Source: Amphritea balenae
GTDB lineage: Bacteria > Pseudomonadota > Gammaproteobacteria > Pseudomonadales > Balneatricaceae
Assembly (NCBI RefSeq): GCF_003858655.1
Contig: NZ_RQXV01000001.1
Location: 558,001-622,000 of the forward strand
DNA: 64,000 nt
Direction of reading: 5' to 3'
The notes beneath the pieces were generated by a model. The model searched no databases. It saw only the letters and a program-made list of their open reading frames with translations, and was not told the DNA's origin. Both the position numbers and the translations under genes were made by a program. Every line of letters starts with the position of its first letter. The stretch's first letter is position 1. Of the stretch, positions 9,386-18,598 are shown one piece after another.

Positions 9386-11686
9386 TCAGGCTATATCGTA
9401 TTCAGTTATCTTCTCTTTCTCTAACAGTTCAGCAATAGCATCAGCGCTGACCGGTCGACTGAAAAGATAACCCTGAGCTGTTTCACAACACATCTTTTCC
9501 AGCATGCCTAACTGCTCAGGGGTTTCAATACCCTCGGCAATAATTTCATGCCCCAGGTTATGCCCCATTTCAATCATTGAGCCTACTAAGAGTTCTGACT
9601 TTCTATCATTCAACATATCATCGATGAAGTACTTATCGATCTTCAGGTAATCAACATTGAGATGTTTTAAAGAAGCAAAAGAGGAATAACCTGTGCCAAA
9701 ATCATCTATTGCCAGTAAAACACCCAGTTCTTTTAGGCCACGAAACACAGACAGATTTTGCTGACTGGTTTGGACAACACTCTCAGTGACTTCTAACTCC
9801 AGTTCAGAGGCGACCATACCGCTCTCTTTCAGAACTTTCTGGATCAAAGGAATTAGATCGCTATCGAGGAAATGACTTGGCGAGATATTGACCGCCATAC
9901 GAACAACAGGCAAACCTGAACGCTTCCAGGAAACAGCCTGATTACAGGCTGTTTTCAACACCCACTCGGTTAACGGCTTTATCATCCCGATTCTTTCAGC
10001 GGTACCTATAAAATCGATTGGGGAGACCTGCCCTAATTGCGGATGATGCCAGCGGGACAACGCTTCAACCCCCGTAATAACGCCACTATTGATATCGACC
10101 TGAGGCTGATAGACCAGTGTTAACTGAAAATTTTCAATCGCTTCCCGCAAATATTGCTCTACTTTGAAGCGGTAATCCGCTTTATCAGACAGATCCTTCT
10201 GATAAAAAGCGTAGCAATACTTACCCAGATCTTTCGCTGCATACAACGCTGTATCAGCTGCTTTTAATAACGCCTGAAGGTCTGTCCCATCATCCGGATA
10301 GCACGCAATACCGATACTGCAGGTCGGGATAAATTTGCGGCCAAAAAAATCAGTCGGTTTAGATATGACATCAAGGCAACGCTGCGCAACACTGACAATA
10401 TGCGAACTATCATTTGTATCCTTAATCAGTACGCAAAACTCGTCTCCCCCCAACCGGGCAATAAAATCAATTTCACCTTTTATCACCTTCAAACGTGAAG
10501 CGATCTCTTTGAGTAACAGGTCGCCAATATCATGTCCCAGACTATCGTTCACGCTCTTAAAGTTATCGAGGTCGATATACAGCAGGCTAAACCGGTGGTT
10601 TTCCTGTGACGTATTTTGAATAAATTTATCGATATACTGAAACAGATGCGCACGACTCGATAGCCCGGTCAGGTCATCCTTAAAGGCCAGATCCCGTATC
10701 CGTTTAAGATTGTGATCCCTCTCCATTATGACACTCGCCAATCGCGCTGCAGACGTCAGATCAAGGGATTCATCTTCGTTAGGGCTTGCAGGATGATCAT
10801 AGTACATACCAAAAGCACCAAGCACTTTTCCGGATGCACTTTTGATCGGTTCAGACCAGCAGCAACGCATACCAAAAGGCATAGCAACCTGCTTCAGGTT
10901 TTCCCATTTTGGATCGGTTTCAATATTTTCGACAATGACCCGCTTACCGGTATATGTTGAGGCTCCGCATGAACCGATCTCCGGTCCATTTTTTAATCCA
11001 TGAACAGCATCACAATAAGCTTTAGGCATACTTGGCGCCCCACCATGAAGCAACGTATCACCTTCCAGCTCAAGCATAGAACAACGCATTCCTGGGTGAC
11101 GTTCCTCATATAAGTGGGCAATTTCATCATAGATCTCTGAGGCGGGGTTACCTTTAGCGATCATTTCCAGAATTTTGGCATTACGCTCGGCAAACAGCTC
11201 ATCTCTTTTCCGCTGGGTAATATCAACATGAGTGCCAATCAAACGATAGGATTGGCTACCGCAATCCTTACGAACCTTGAAGGCGCGTGATCGGATAAAG
11301 AGATGATAGCCATCTTTATGCCGCATACGCATCTCTACTTCAAATGCGTCTCGCTTGCCGGACAGATAATCCTTGGCTGCGTTAAGTACAAATTCTTTAT
11401 CATCAGCATGAACTGTTTTTGCCCAGGTACTCAGATCGTTAGGCAATTCAGCATCATCATAGCCCAGCATGCTCTTCCAGCGAGGCGAGTAATAGACCTC
11501 ATCGGTATCCAGATCCCAGTCCCACAGACCATCACTGGCGACACGCATAGCCTCGGCAAAACGCTCCTCACTATTGAACAGCTCGGCAGTCTGTTCCTCT
11601 TTATTCTGATGTACAGAAGCCAGCTCAGAGCGTAACTGCCTTATCTCTTCATGTAACTCAGATTCGGACCTCTTAGGGGTACCCAT
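9386..11686 (-). CDS. PAS-GAF-GGDEF-EAL cyclic di-GMP enzyme
   Basis: A 766-residue soluble protein with a short N-terminal coiled coil, a PAS domain (about 40-160, ending IGTHVDITQRKR), a GAF domain (about 170-320), a GGDEF domain with an intact RLGGDEF motif near 411-417 and an EAL domain with EALSRWH near 541 plus DDFGTGYSS and EGIETPEQ. Both catalytic domains appear intact, so it could be a diguanylate cyclase, a phosphodiesterase, or both. The ATG at 11686 is preferred over the GTG one codon earlier since GGAGT lies four to five bases upstream. Confidence 0.9.
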   Translation of the reverse strand: MGTPKRSESELHEEIRQLRSELASVHQNKEEQTAELFNSEERFAEAMRVASDGLWDWDLDTDEVYYSPRWKSMLGYDDAELPNDLSTWAKTVHADDKEFVLNAAKDYLSGKRDAFEVEMRMRHKDGYHLFIRSRAFKVRKDCGSQSYRLIGTHVDITQRKRDELFAERNAKILEMIAKGNPASEIYDEIAHLYEERHPGMRCSMLELEGDTLLHGGAPSMPKAYCDAVHGLKNGPEIGSCGASTYTGKRVIVENIETDPKWENLKQVAMPFGMRCCWSEPIKSASGKVLGAFGMYYDHPASPNEDESLDLTSAARLASVIMERDHNLKRIRDLAFKDDLTGLSSRAHLFQYIDKFIQNTSQENHRFSLLYIDLDNFKSVNDSLGHDIGDLLLKEIASRLKVIKGEIDFIARLGGDEFCVLIKDTNDSSHIVSVAQRCLDVISKPTDFFGRKFIPTCSIGIACYPDDGTDLQALLKAADTALYAAKDLGKYCYAFYQKDLSDKADYRFKVEQYLREAIENFQLTLVYQPQVDINSGVITGVEALSRWHHPQLGQVSPIDFIGTAERIGMIKPLTEWVLKTACNQAVSWKRSGLPVVRMAVNISPSHFLDSDLIPLIQKVLKESGMVASELELEVTESVVQTSQQNLSVFRGLKELGVLLAIDDFGTGYSSFASLKHLNVDYLKIDKYFIDDMLNDRKSELLVGSMIEMGHNLGHEIIAEGIETPEQLGMLEKMCCETAQGYLFSRPVSADAIAELLEKEKITEYDIA

Positions 11687-11966
11687 CACAACTCCAGGTG
11701 CAACATGAACATTCGAGCCTAACAGCTGATTAACTTTCCATCAAAACAAGTAAACAAATGAAACAGTCACTCAATTTATAATGTAACCAGCTGTTTCATA
11801 TACAAAATATTAGATTAACTATCATCTGAGCCCAAACATTTGCATAGCCGAATTTACGCAAAATGAGTAACATTCGGGCGCTCTAAAGGATAATTTCCCT
11901 TTATATTGCCCTCCAGATATCTAATAGGCAGAGTCAGGAAGTATTTCGAGAGTAGAGCTTAGCTCC

Positions 11967-12647
11967 TCAGGCGTGCATCACAGCGCCATAGATAGCATGG
12001 TCATGGCCACTCAGATAGGCCCAGAAACGATCGCCATAGGAGAAGTGCCACCACTCCTGCGGATAATTAACAAACCCCGCCCGGGTCATCACATCTACCA
12101 GTAATTGACGATTGCTGACAGCTTCATCACTGAGCCCCGGCGCATGGGTCAGACACAGGTCAGGATCAACTTCGGTCCAGCGGTATATATCCATACCAAA
12201 ATCCAATGCCTGCCCGTTCTCATCTAACAACAGCAGGTCGACAGCAGCACCAGTATTATGTGGGGGGATATTCAGAGTTCCGTCAGGATAAGCAACGGCC
12301 GAAACCATGCGGGTGGCCTCAGTAAAGCAGTCTGCATCAGAGATATCTGATTGCCGCTTACGCACCCTTTCCAGCTCATCAGCAAACAACATCTCCTGCA
12401 CCTTGAGGCTACGATAGGCTTCATAGAGTTGCATACTGATACCTTCAGGTAACAACGCCTGAGCTTGTAGTAAGCGCTGATAGATCCCCTGTCGCATAAA
12501 GGTGTAGTCTGCAGCCGTCGCCGGACTTTCCGGCGGTGGACCAAATTTAAGGCTACCCAGGCTACGAATATCAACCAAAGCTTCACCGCATTCTTGTACG
12601 GAAACCGCAAGCACTTCAGGTGATGAAGGTGTTAATCGTTCTATCAC
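11967..12647 (-). CDS. D-alanyl-D-alanine dipeptidase, VanX/DdpX family
   Basis: A 226-residue M15D zinc dipeptidase. The metal-site pattern is visible as PPHNTGAAVDL (His and Asp ligands) and PQEWWHFSYGD (catalytic Glu and third ligand His). Members cleave free D-Ala-D-Ala in the cytoplasm, either in peptidoglycan turnover (DdpX) or glycopeptide resistance (VanX). No vanHA or ddp transport genes are nearby, so a housekeeping recycling role is more likely. It follows TRAP system 1 on the same strand but a strong terminator separates them. Confidence 0.88.
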   Translation of the reverse strand: MIERLTPSSPEVLAVSVQECGEALVDIRSLGSLKFGPPPESPATAADYTFMRQGIYQRLLQAQALLPEGISMQLYEAYRSLKVQEMLFADELERVRKRQSDISDADCFTEATRMVSAVAYPDGTLNIPPHNTGAAVDLLLLDENGQALDFGMDIYRWTEVDPDLCLTHAPGLSDEAVSNRQLLVDVMTRAGFVNYPQEWWHFSYGDRFWAYLSGHDHAIYGAVMHA

Positions 12648-12666
12648 AGTCCGTTATCCCTTACTT

Positions 12667-12700
12667 AAAAAAGGCCCTACGGTTTTACCTTAGGGCCTTT
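12667..12700 (-). terminator. Rho-independent terminator after TRAP system 1
   Basis: Perfect 10-bp stem (12670-12679 with 12691-12700), 11-base loop, followed on the minus strand by a run of U. It ends the dctM transcript before the VanX gene. Confidence 0.9.
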
Positions 12701-12739
12701 TCAGCATTGCAGCAATCAGATATCACATATTCATCCGCT

Positions 12740-14029
12740 TTAACCGAAGAACATCTCCGGCAGGAATAACGATACCTGCGGAATATAAGTGGTAATGATC
12801 AGTGTTGGAATCCAGGCAAACAGAATCATGATCAGGGTGGGCTTAAGCATCGCACTTACCCTCACACCGGTTACCCTCGAGCCCAGATAAAGCAAGGGGG
12901 CTGTCGGTGGTGTGATATTACCCATACCCAGGTTAACTCCGACAATGGCAGCAAACTGAATCGGATCAACACCCAACTCCACCACAATCGGGAATAACAG
13001 AGGTGACGCTAGCAGTACACCACTAACATCGTCCATTAACATACCGATCAGGATCATCACGACATTGATCATAATCAGCACCACAATAGGATTTTCAGAT
13101 ACTGAGAAGATCAGATCTTTGGCCAGATCAGGGATATCTTCAAAAATCAGCAGGCGACTCACAATCATCACCATAAAGAACATCACCATTACAACACCGG
13201 TGGTGGTCGCAGACTGTACTAATGCTTCTTTAAAGTTAGCAACGTTCAAACCTTTATAGATAAAGAAGCCAACCGGAATGGCATAGACCACCGCAATACC
13301 TGCTGCTTCTGTCGGGGTCATAATACCGCCATAGATACCCCCCAGAATCATGAAAGGCATTAACAGAGCAGGAAACGCAAAACGCCCCTTCTTAGCGACT
13401 TCTTTACCGAAGTTATCCGATTTTGGCAGCACTTTAATATTGTTATATTTACGTAACATCACGTAATTAACGATACATAGTAAGGTCACCAGAATCAGGC
13501 CAGGCACGATCGTCGCCAGAAAGCACTTGAGCACCGACTGCCGGGTTACCCAGGCATAGATAATCTGAATCGCACTGGGGGGAATCAACAACCCCAATGG
13601 TGCAGCGTTAGTAATCAGCGCAGCGGACAGTCCTTCCGGATAGTTTGCTTTGCGAAGTTGCGGCATCATAATGCTGCCGATACAGGTCAGGGTTGCTGTC
13701 GCACTGCCAGCAATCGAACCAAAGATAGCACTGGCGCCCACCGCTGTATAAGCAATACCGCCTTTAAACCGGCCAACAAAAAGCTCAGCAAGATCAACAA
13801 GAGGCTCAGCTATCTTGCCTCGTTCCATAATAGTTCCGGCCATAATAAACAGCGGAATAGCCATCAGGACCAGTACATTCATGCGCCAGTGGCCAGACGT
13901 CAGAAAACCCGCCGGCTCATGATCACCGGTAAGCGACATATAGATTAGTGCCAGACCGAAGGCGAAAGGTACCGGAATACCCACCACCAGCGCGACACAG
14001 ATCACCAGAAGTGTCAGTAAAATTAACAT
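12740..14029 (-). CDS. dctM: TRAP transporter large permease subunit DctM (system 1)
   Basis: A 429-residue polytopic membrane protein of the DctM family, the proton/sodium-coupled transport subunit of TRAP carriers. Seen: repeated hydrophobic helices, FGSIAGSATATLTCIGSIM and NLGMGNITPPTAPLLYLG, both characteristic of DctM, and an IGMLMDDVSGVLLASPLLFP segment. It starts 14 bp after the dctQ stop and is last of the P-Q-M order. The substrate cannot be read from the permease. Confidence 0.93.
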   Translation of the reverse strand: MLILLTLLVICVALVVGIPVPFAFGLALIYMSLTGDHEPAGFLTSGHWRMNVLVLMAIPLFIMAGTIMERGKIAEPLVDLAELFVGRFKGGIAYTAVGASAIFGSIAGSATATLTCIGSIMMPQLRKANYPEGLSAALITNAAPLGLLIPPSAIQIIYAWVTRQSVLKCFLATIVPGLILVTLLCIVNYVMLRKYNNIKVLPKSDNFGKEVAKKGRFAFPALLMPFMILGGIYGGIMTPTEAAGIAVVYAIPVGFFIYKGLNVANFKEALVQSATTTGVVMVMFFMVMIVSRLLIFEDIPDLAKDLIFSVSENPIVVLIMINVVMILIGMLMDDVSGVLLASPLLFPIVVELGVDPIQFAAIVGVNLGMGNITPPTAPLLYLGSRVTGVRVSAMLKPTLIMILFAWIPTLIITTYIPQVSLFLPEMFFG

Positions 14030-14043
14030 AAGGAATACCTAAA

Positions 14044-14592
14044 TCAGATATGTGGTGGCGCTTCGTCAGATTCCCATTCTTCCGTGGGGCCATCACGCAG
14101 ACCGCTCCAAAGATGCAATGAGGTGTAAAACGTCATCAGGACAAAACCCAGAAAGATGCCTAGCTTAGGAATGACAAATGGCAATTCCAGTCCGGTGGTA
14201 CGTTGCCAGTCCGGATAGGCACTGATCTCTTCCCACAACATCAGCCAGCCCCAGTAACTCAGAACCATACCGATAATGATTTCCAGGAAGATCGTACAAT
14301 TCACAACGATCCATTTGGTACGAACACTATCAATAAGCGATAACAGAAAATCAGCTTTCACATGGGTGTTTTCATAACTACCCATTGCCCCGCCCAGGAA
14401 ATAAACCCAGAACGCGATCATTAATACCCACTCTTCGTAGGCAAACAGGTCAGCCTGAAACCAGTAACGCAGGATAACCACAAAGAAAAACACAAATGCC
14501 ATTATCAGGCTGGCAATCGCCAATATATATTCTTTGCTACGTAACAGAATATTTACCAGCGAGCCCAAAGGGCGCGGTATATTCAGATGCAT
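14044..14592 (-). CDS. dctQ: TRAP transporter small permease subunit DctQ (system 1)
   Basis: A 182-residue protein with four predicted membrane helices typical of DctQ (ILAIASLIMAFVFFFVVILR, EEWVLMIAFWVYFLGGAMGS, and two more). It pairs with the DctM subunit encoded immediately downstream. A possible AGCTCT stretch precedes the ATG but the ribosome-binding site is weak, so it may depend on coupling or a longer leader. Confidence 0.9.
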   Translation of the reverse strand: MHLNIPRPLGSLVNILLRSKEYILAIASLIMAFVFFFVVILRYWFQADLFAYEEWVLMIAFWVYFLGGAMGSYENTHVKADFLLSLIDSVRTKWIVVNCTIFLEIIIGMVLSYWGWLMLWEEISAYPDWQRTTGLELPFVIPKLGIFLGFVLMTFYTSLHLWSGLRDGPTEEWESDEAPPHI

Positions 14593-14693
14593 AGAGCTAC
14601 ACTCTTATTTTATTAAGACACCGACACCTTATAAAATGAAATAGCACCAATCATAAGATTAAAAATCTATTATCATTTAATAAAATTTCGATT

Positions 14694-14724
14694 AAAAAAC
14701 TCCCCACCACTTAGCGATGGGGAG
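14694..14724 (-). terminator. Intercistronic terminator between dctP and dctQ (system 1)
   Basis: Seven-bp stem CTCCCCA/TGGGGAG (14700-14706 with 14718-14724) followed on the minus strand by six U. It lies just after the dctP stop, so most transcripts should end there and the binding protein be made in excess over the membrane subunits. Confidence 0.85.
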
Positions 14725-14732
14725 AGACGCTA

Positions 14733-15740
14733 TTACAGATCAGCAATAACTTTTTCCAGGATATCTTTACCCAGACGTTCTTCCAGCTTAGGCCAGGTTT
14801 TCGCCCGTACTTCCTTAGCAATAGCGCTGCGTTCTGCGTCGGTCAGCGGCAGGATTTTCACACCAAATTCTTCTAGCTTCTTCAGGTTGGCAGCGTCGTT
14901 CTCACGGCTCCAGTCAACAAAACCAGCCGCTGCTTTAGCAAACACCTCAGCAATAACTTTACGCTGCTCTTCGTTTAGCTTCTTCTCCCAGGTTTTCTTG
15001 CTGGCATAGTAAGCGTAGTTTTCAACAAACGCGTTGTAAGGAACATAGTTCTTAATGGCTTCTTTGAAGGTTGTATAAGCCGCTTCCGGTGTAGCACCGA
15101 TCATACCGTCGACTACACCCTGCTGGATCGCCGGGAAAGCATCACCCCAGTCAATTGTCGTCGTGTTGTAACCCATATCCTGGGTGGCAAGCTTAGCTGA
15201 CTGCGCACTCCATACACGGATATTCTGACCTTTAGAGCCGGTAGTCTGATAATTTTCCGGCATTGAAGAAGACATAACACCGATAAAGCCTTCAGCTGTA
15301 ACACCCAGCAATTTCAGGCCCATCTTATCCATACGCTGATCGAAGATACCGTAGAAATTTGAGCCCGGGCTGAACACTTTCTCCATCTCATCGTAGTTTG
15401 ATACCAGGTATGGTAGCGAGTTAATTTCCAATACCGGGTCTTTATGGCTGTATACAAAAGAGTGAACGATATCGATGCTGCCACGTACCGCCTCACCAAT
15501 CAGTTGTTCACCAGAACCCAGCTGACCTGCAGGATAGAGCTTGATTTTCAAATCTACACCCGCACCTTCCAGATCAGTTTTGATCTGACGTAGTACTTCA
15601 GATGCATACTGATCAGGCGCATGCTGACTTGCAATACGCAGGGTTGTAGCAGCTTCAACAGGCGTCGCCAGTACAGCCCCCAGAACCATGGACGATGCAA
15701 TTACAGATTTCAGGCTAAAACGACTTTCGATCTTATTCAT
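14733..15740 (-). CDS. dctP: TRAP transporter periplasmic binding protein DctP (system 1)
   Basis: A 335-residue DctP-family solute receptor. A signal peptide ends near VEA (about residue 30). Family landmarks: TLRIASQHAPDQYASEVLRQ, LYPAGQLGSGEQLIGEAVRG and GQNIRVWSAQSAK, whose Arg aligns with the ligand-carboxylate-binding Arg of TRAP receptors. This suggests an organic acid or zwitterion ligand. It is first in its transcript and faces a GlxA-type regulator across 409 bp, a natural candidate controller. Confidence 0.92.
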   Translation of the reverse strand: MNKIESRFSLKSVIASSMVLGAVLATPVEAATTLRIASQHAPDQYASEVLRQIKTDLEGAGVDLKIKLYPAGQLGSGEQLIGEAVRGSIDIVHSFVYSHKDPVLEINSLPYLVSNYDEMEKVFSPGSNFYGIFDQRMDKMGLKLLGVTAEGFIGVMSSSMPENYQTTGSKGQNIRVWSAQSAKLATQDMGYNTTTIDWGDAFPAIQQGVVDGMIGATPEAAYTTFKEAIKNYVPYNAFVENYAYYASKKTWEKKLNEEQRKVIAEVFAKAAAGFVDWSRENDAANLKKLEEFGVKILPLTDAERSAIAKEVRAKTWPKLEERLGKDILEKVIADL

Positions 15741-16149
15741 TGTTGTCTCCGCGTTTTCTTAATAGAAAATTATTTTTATGTTCGCGTGATGTTCATTTGA
15801 GATATTCAAAGGCTTTCAAAAACGAACCCTTATTTTTATACAGCGATACTCTTCGATTAAAAACCCTATAAAAAAATAAAAAAACCCGCTGAAATTTATT
15901 CATACAATCGAATGTAAACCGCTTAAGACAAAAACCTTATAAAGCTTATTAAAGTCGTTCAGAAATAAAATTTTCGTTGCACAAACATTACAGATGTAAA
16001 ACCTTTTCAAATAAAAACGGGGGTTAAATGAATGGTCATTAACATCTATTTACAAAGTTTTACATACCAACAACGCATCTCGGATTACTCATTATTAACA
16101 GCCAGAAAAACCTGCTATAAAGCATTCACAATAAAAAAGGGCCACACAC
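15741..16149. promoter_or_regulatory. Divergent regulatory region, TRAP system 1 and GlxA-type regulator
   Basis: About 410 bp of AT-rich DNA with no supportable gene. Words of the form TTACA..GTAAAACC and TTTACAAAGTTTTACATACC recur between 15980 and 16070, but I could not define a clear repeated operator. It must carry the promoters of dctP (minus) and the regulator (plus). Confidence 0.5.
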
Positions 16150-17190
16150 ATGACCTGTATAAAAGAAAAACGAAACTTCAGCACATTAATGCGTGATACC
16201 AACAGTCCATTCCTACCCGCCTCAGATAAGAATGAAGTACCGGTAGAGGTAGGCTTTATTTTGCAACAGCACTTCTCTATGACCGCCTTTACAGCAGCAG
16301 TAGATACGCTTGTCACTGCGAATCTGGTGCGCACTACCCCTTTGTTTCATTACCAGACCTATGCTGCTGAAACATCTCCGGTGGTAAGTGATCTTGGTAT
16401 CGAAATCGCTGCCCAGGGAACCCTGAGCGCATTTGAAAACAAGCCTCTGCCCGATCTGCTGATTATTTGTGGAGGCTATCGCTGTTCAACCCAACATCAC
16501 CCGGAACTCACCCGTATTCTGAAACAGGCAGATAGTCAAAACTTGCTGATTGGCGGACTCTGGAATGGCGCAATCGCTTTAGCCCATGCAGGCTTATTAA
16601 ATCAACAAAGCTGCGCCTTACACCCGGATAACCATGCCTATATGCGTGAGCAATTTCCCCACGTAAGTGTCAGCGAACAGGTTATTGTAAGCGAAGGTAA
16701 CCGCCTGACCAGTGCTGGCCCTGTCAGCGCTATGGAGATGATGTTGCAATTGATCAGCCAACTCAGAGGTGCACAAGTCACCCGGGCTATCAGAGAGATA
16801 CTCAGTTGTGATCAGATATCCGAAGATAGCAATATCCGCATCAGCCAGCCGGGTGATGATCCCTGCCTGCCGCAAAATCTGCGCGATATTCTGGAACTTA
16901 TGGCCGCTAACATTGAGGAGCCGATCAGCGTAGATGAACTAACAACCTGTATCGGAATATCCCGACGTCAGATAGAGCGTCTGTTTCAGAACCATCTGGA
17001 TACCTCGCCGGGACGCTATTACCTTGAACTACGCATTACTCATGCACGCAGGTTACTGCTGCAAAGTAACGAATCGATCACCAATATTGCAATTGCCAGC
17101 GGCTTTGTCAGCACCAGCCATTTCAGCAACTGTTACAAAGATTATTTTGGTCTTTCACCCAGCCTTGCCAGAGAACAACACCGGAACTAA
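16150..17190 (+). CDS. GlxA-type AraC-family regulator A (DJ-1/PfpI-like sensor domain)
   Basis: A 346-residue transcription factor. The N-terminal half is a DJ-1/PfpI-like domain (VEVGFILQQHFSMTAFTAAV, DLLIICGGYR), the C-terminal part an AraC double helix-turn-helix (ISVDELTTCIGISRRQIERL and FVSTSHFSNCYKDYFGLSP). The position of the usual nucleophile Cys is Trp138-Asn139 (GLWNGAIALAHAG), so the domain is a ligand sensor, not an enzyme. It is very similar to the convergent gene at 17303-18418, including 37 identical residues in the DNA-reading region. Relatives include GbdR, CdhR and ArgR, which sense quaternary amines or amino acids. Confidence 0.88.
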   Translation: MTCIKEKRNFSTLMRDTNSPFLPASDKNEVPVEVGFILQQHFSMTAFTAAVDTLVTANLVRTTPLFHYQTYAAETSPVVSDLGIEIAAQGTLSAFENKPLPDLLIICGGYRCSTQHHPELTRILKQADSQNLLIGGLWNGAIALAHAGLLNQQSCALHPDNHAYMREQFPHVSVSEQVIVSEGNRLTSAGPVSAMEMMLQLISQLRGAQVTRAIREILSCDQISEDSNIRISQPGDDPCLPQNLRDILELMAANIEEPISVDELTTCIGISRRQIERLFQNHLDTSPGRYYLELRITHARRLLLQSNESITNIAIASGFVSTSHFSNCYKDYFGLSPSLAREQHRN

Positions 17191-17302
17191 ACAGAGGAGA
17201 TAAGCTGGTCTAAATCTCTGCTCTGGCTTAATCAGTGAGTACTGCGTCAATTATCAGAGCTGATACAGTACTATTTCACTTATCCAATCATGCACAAATG
17301 TT

Positions 17303-18418
17303 TTAACTTAAACTATTCCTATAGCGTTCCCGGACATGTGTGGGAGAGAATCCAAAGTAATCCTTAAAGCAGTTACTGAAATGGCTCGAGGTTACGAAGC
17401 CACAGGCCAACGCTACGTCGGTTACTGAAGCATTGCTTTGTATCAGCAACCGTCGGGCGTGGGTGATACGCAGTTCAAGATAATAACGCCCCGGTGAGGT
17501 ATCCAGATGATTCTGAAACAGACGTTCAATCTGACGCCGGGAGATACCGATGCAGGCCACCAGATCATCAATACCCAACGGATCTTCAATATTTGAGCGC
17601 ATCAATTGAATAATATCCTGCAGGTTTTGCGGCATAGCAGGATTATCGGTATTACCGTTTAATTTATTACTACCCTGCTCCGCCACCTGATCACAACTGA
17701 GTATCTCCCTGATGGCCCGCATTATATCCCTTCCCTGTAGCCGATCGATCAGTTGTAGCATCATCTCCAAAGCACTGGCAGGACCGGCACTGGTAACAAC
17801 CTTAGAACCGATCTCCAGAGTATTATCAGTTACTGCAACACTTTGGAATCGCTCTCGCATAAAAGCATGATTGTCAGGATGCAGAGCACAGCGAACGTCA
17901 TCCATTAGTCCGGCATAGGCCAGAGGAATAGCACCGTTCCAGATTCCGGCAAATATAGTCTCGCTCTTGGCAGCAGACTTCAGGACACTGCTAAGAACAC
18001 TGTTTTCTGCCATTGAACAGCGGTATCCGCCACAGACAATAAGCAGATCAAAGCCCCCCATAAATGCTGGCTTTATTTCCCCCAAAGCCCCATCAGTTGA
18101 GATTTCAATACCCAGATCACTCCTGACTTTATTCGCCTTTATGCCGTAGGTAGAAAAATTAAACAACGGCTCACTATGTACCAGGTTAGCCGTTACCAGA
18201 GCATCTACCGCCGCGGTGAATGCCATCATTGAAAAATGTTCCGGCAGTATAAAGCCAACTCGCTTTATGGTCGCAGTTGTCCCGCTATCCGGTAGAAATG
18301 CCCGGTTAGTCTCGCGTAACAGCTGACTGAAATGTCTTTTATTATCCAGTTGTACTGGTTTGACGTGATCTGGCAAAACTTTTCGTGCGTCATAGGTATG
18401 ATCAATATGCTTAAGCAT
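17303..18418 (-). CDS. GlxA-type AraC-family regulator B, paralogue of regulator A
   Basis: A 371-residue regulator of the same architecture as its convergent neighbour: DJ-1/PfpI-like domain (RVGFILPEHFSMMAFTAAVD, DLLIVCGGYRC) and C-terminal AraC domain (CIGISRRQIERLFQNHLD, FVTSSHFSNCFKDYFGFSP). It carries about 20 extra N-terminal residues. The nucleophile Cys is again replaced, by Trp160-Asn161. GGAG nine bases before the ATG supports the start. The near-identical recognition helices imply that both paralogues read the same DNA sites while sensing possibly different ligands. Confidence 0.88.
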   Translation of the reverse strand: MLKHIDHTYDARKVLPDHVKPVQLDNKRHFSQLLRETNRAFLPDSGTTATIKRVGFILPEHFSMMAFTAAVDALVTANLVHSEPLFNFSTYGIKANKVRSDLGIEISTDGALGEIKPAFMGGFDLLIVCGGYRCSMAENSVLSSVLKSAAKSETIFAGIWNGAIPLAYAGLMDDVRCALHPDNHAFMRERFQSVAVTDNTLEIGSKVVTSAGPASALEMMLQLIDRLQGRDIMRAIREILSCDQVAEQGSNKLNGNTDNPAMPQNLQDIIQLMRSNIEDPLGIDDLVACIGISRRQIERLFQNHLDTSPGRYYLELRITHARRLLIQSNASVTDVALACGFVTSSHFSNCFKDYFGFSPTHVRERYRNSLS

Positions 18419-18544
18419 TCTTATTATTCTCCTGATCAGTTCCGTGCAGTTGTTCTCGTTATTAATACAGACGGTGATAAGGGTGAATCATCACAATCAA
18501 GCACAGATATAGAATGCTAAAAACTTAGACATCATTAGTCCAAG

Positions 18545-18566
18545 CAATAGTTTTAATGACATCATT
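18545..18566. promoter_or_regulatory. Candidate operator upstream of LysR gene, shared with creatinase
   Basis: CAATAGTTTTAATG followed two bases later by ATCATT. The same sequence with only the two intervening bases changed occurs at 26366-26387, upstream of creatinase. CATTTGCATT follows here and occurs inverted beside the other copy. It lies 33 bp before the LysR start, the typical place of an autoregulatory LysR site. Confidence 0.6.
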
Positions 18567-18598
18567 TGCATTACTTATGCTTAAGGGGTATTTTCAAA

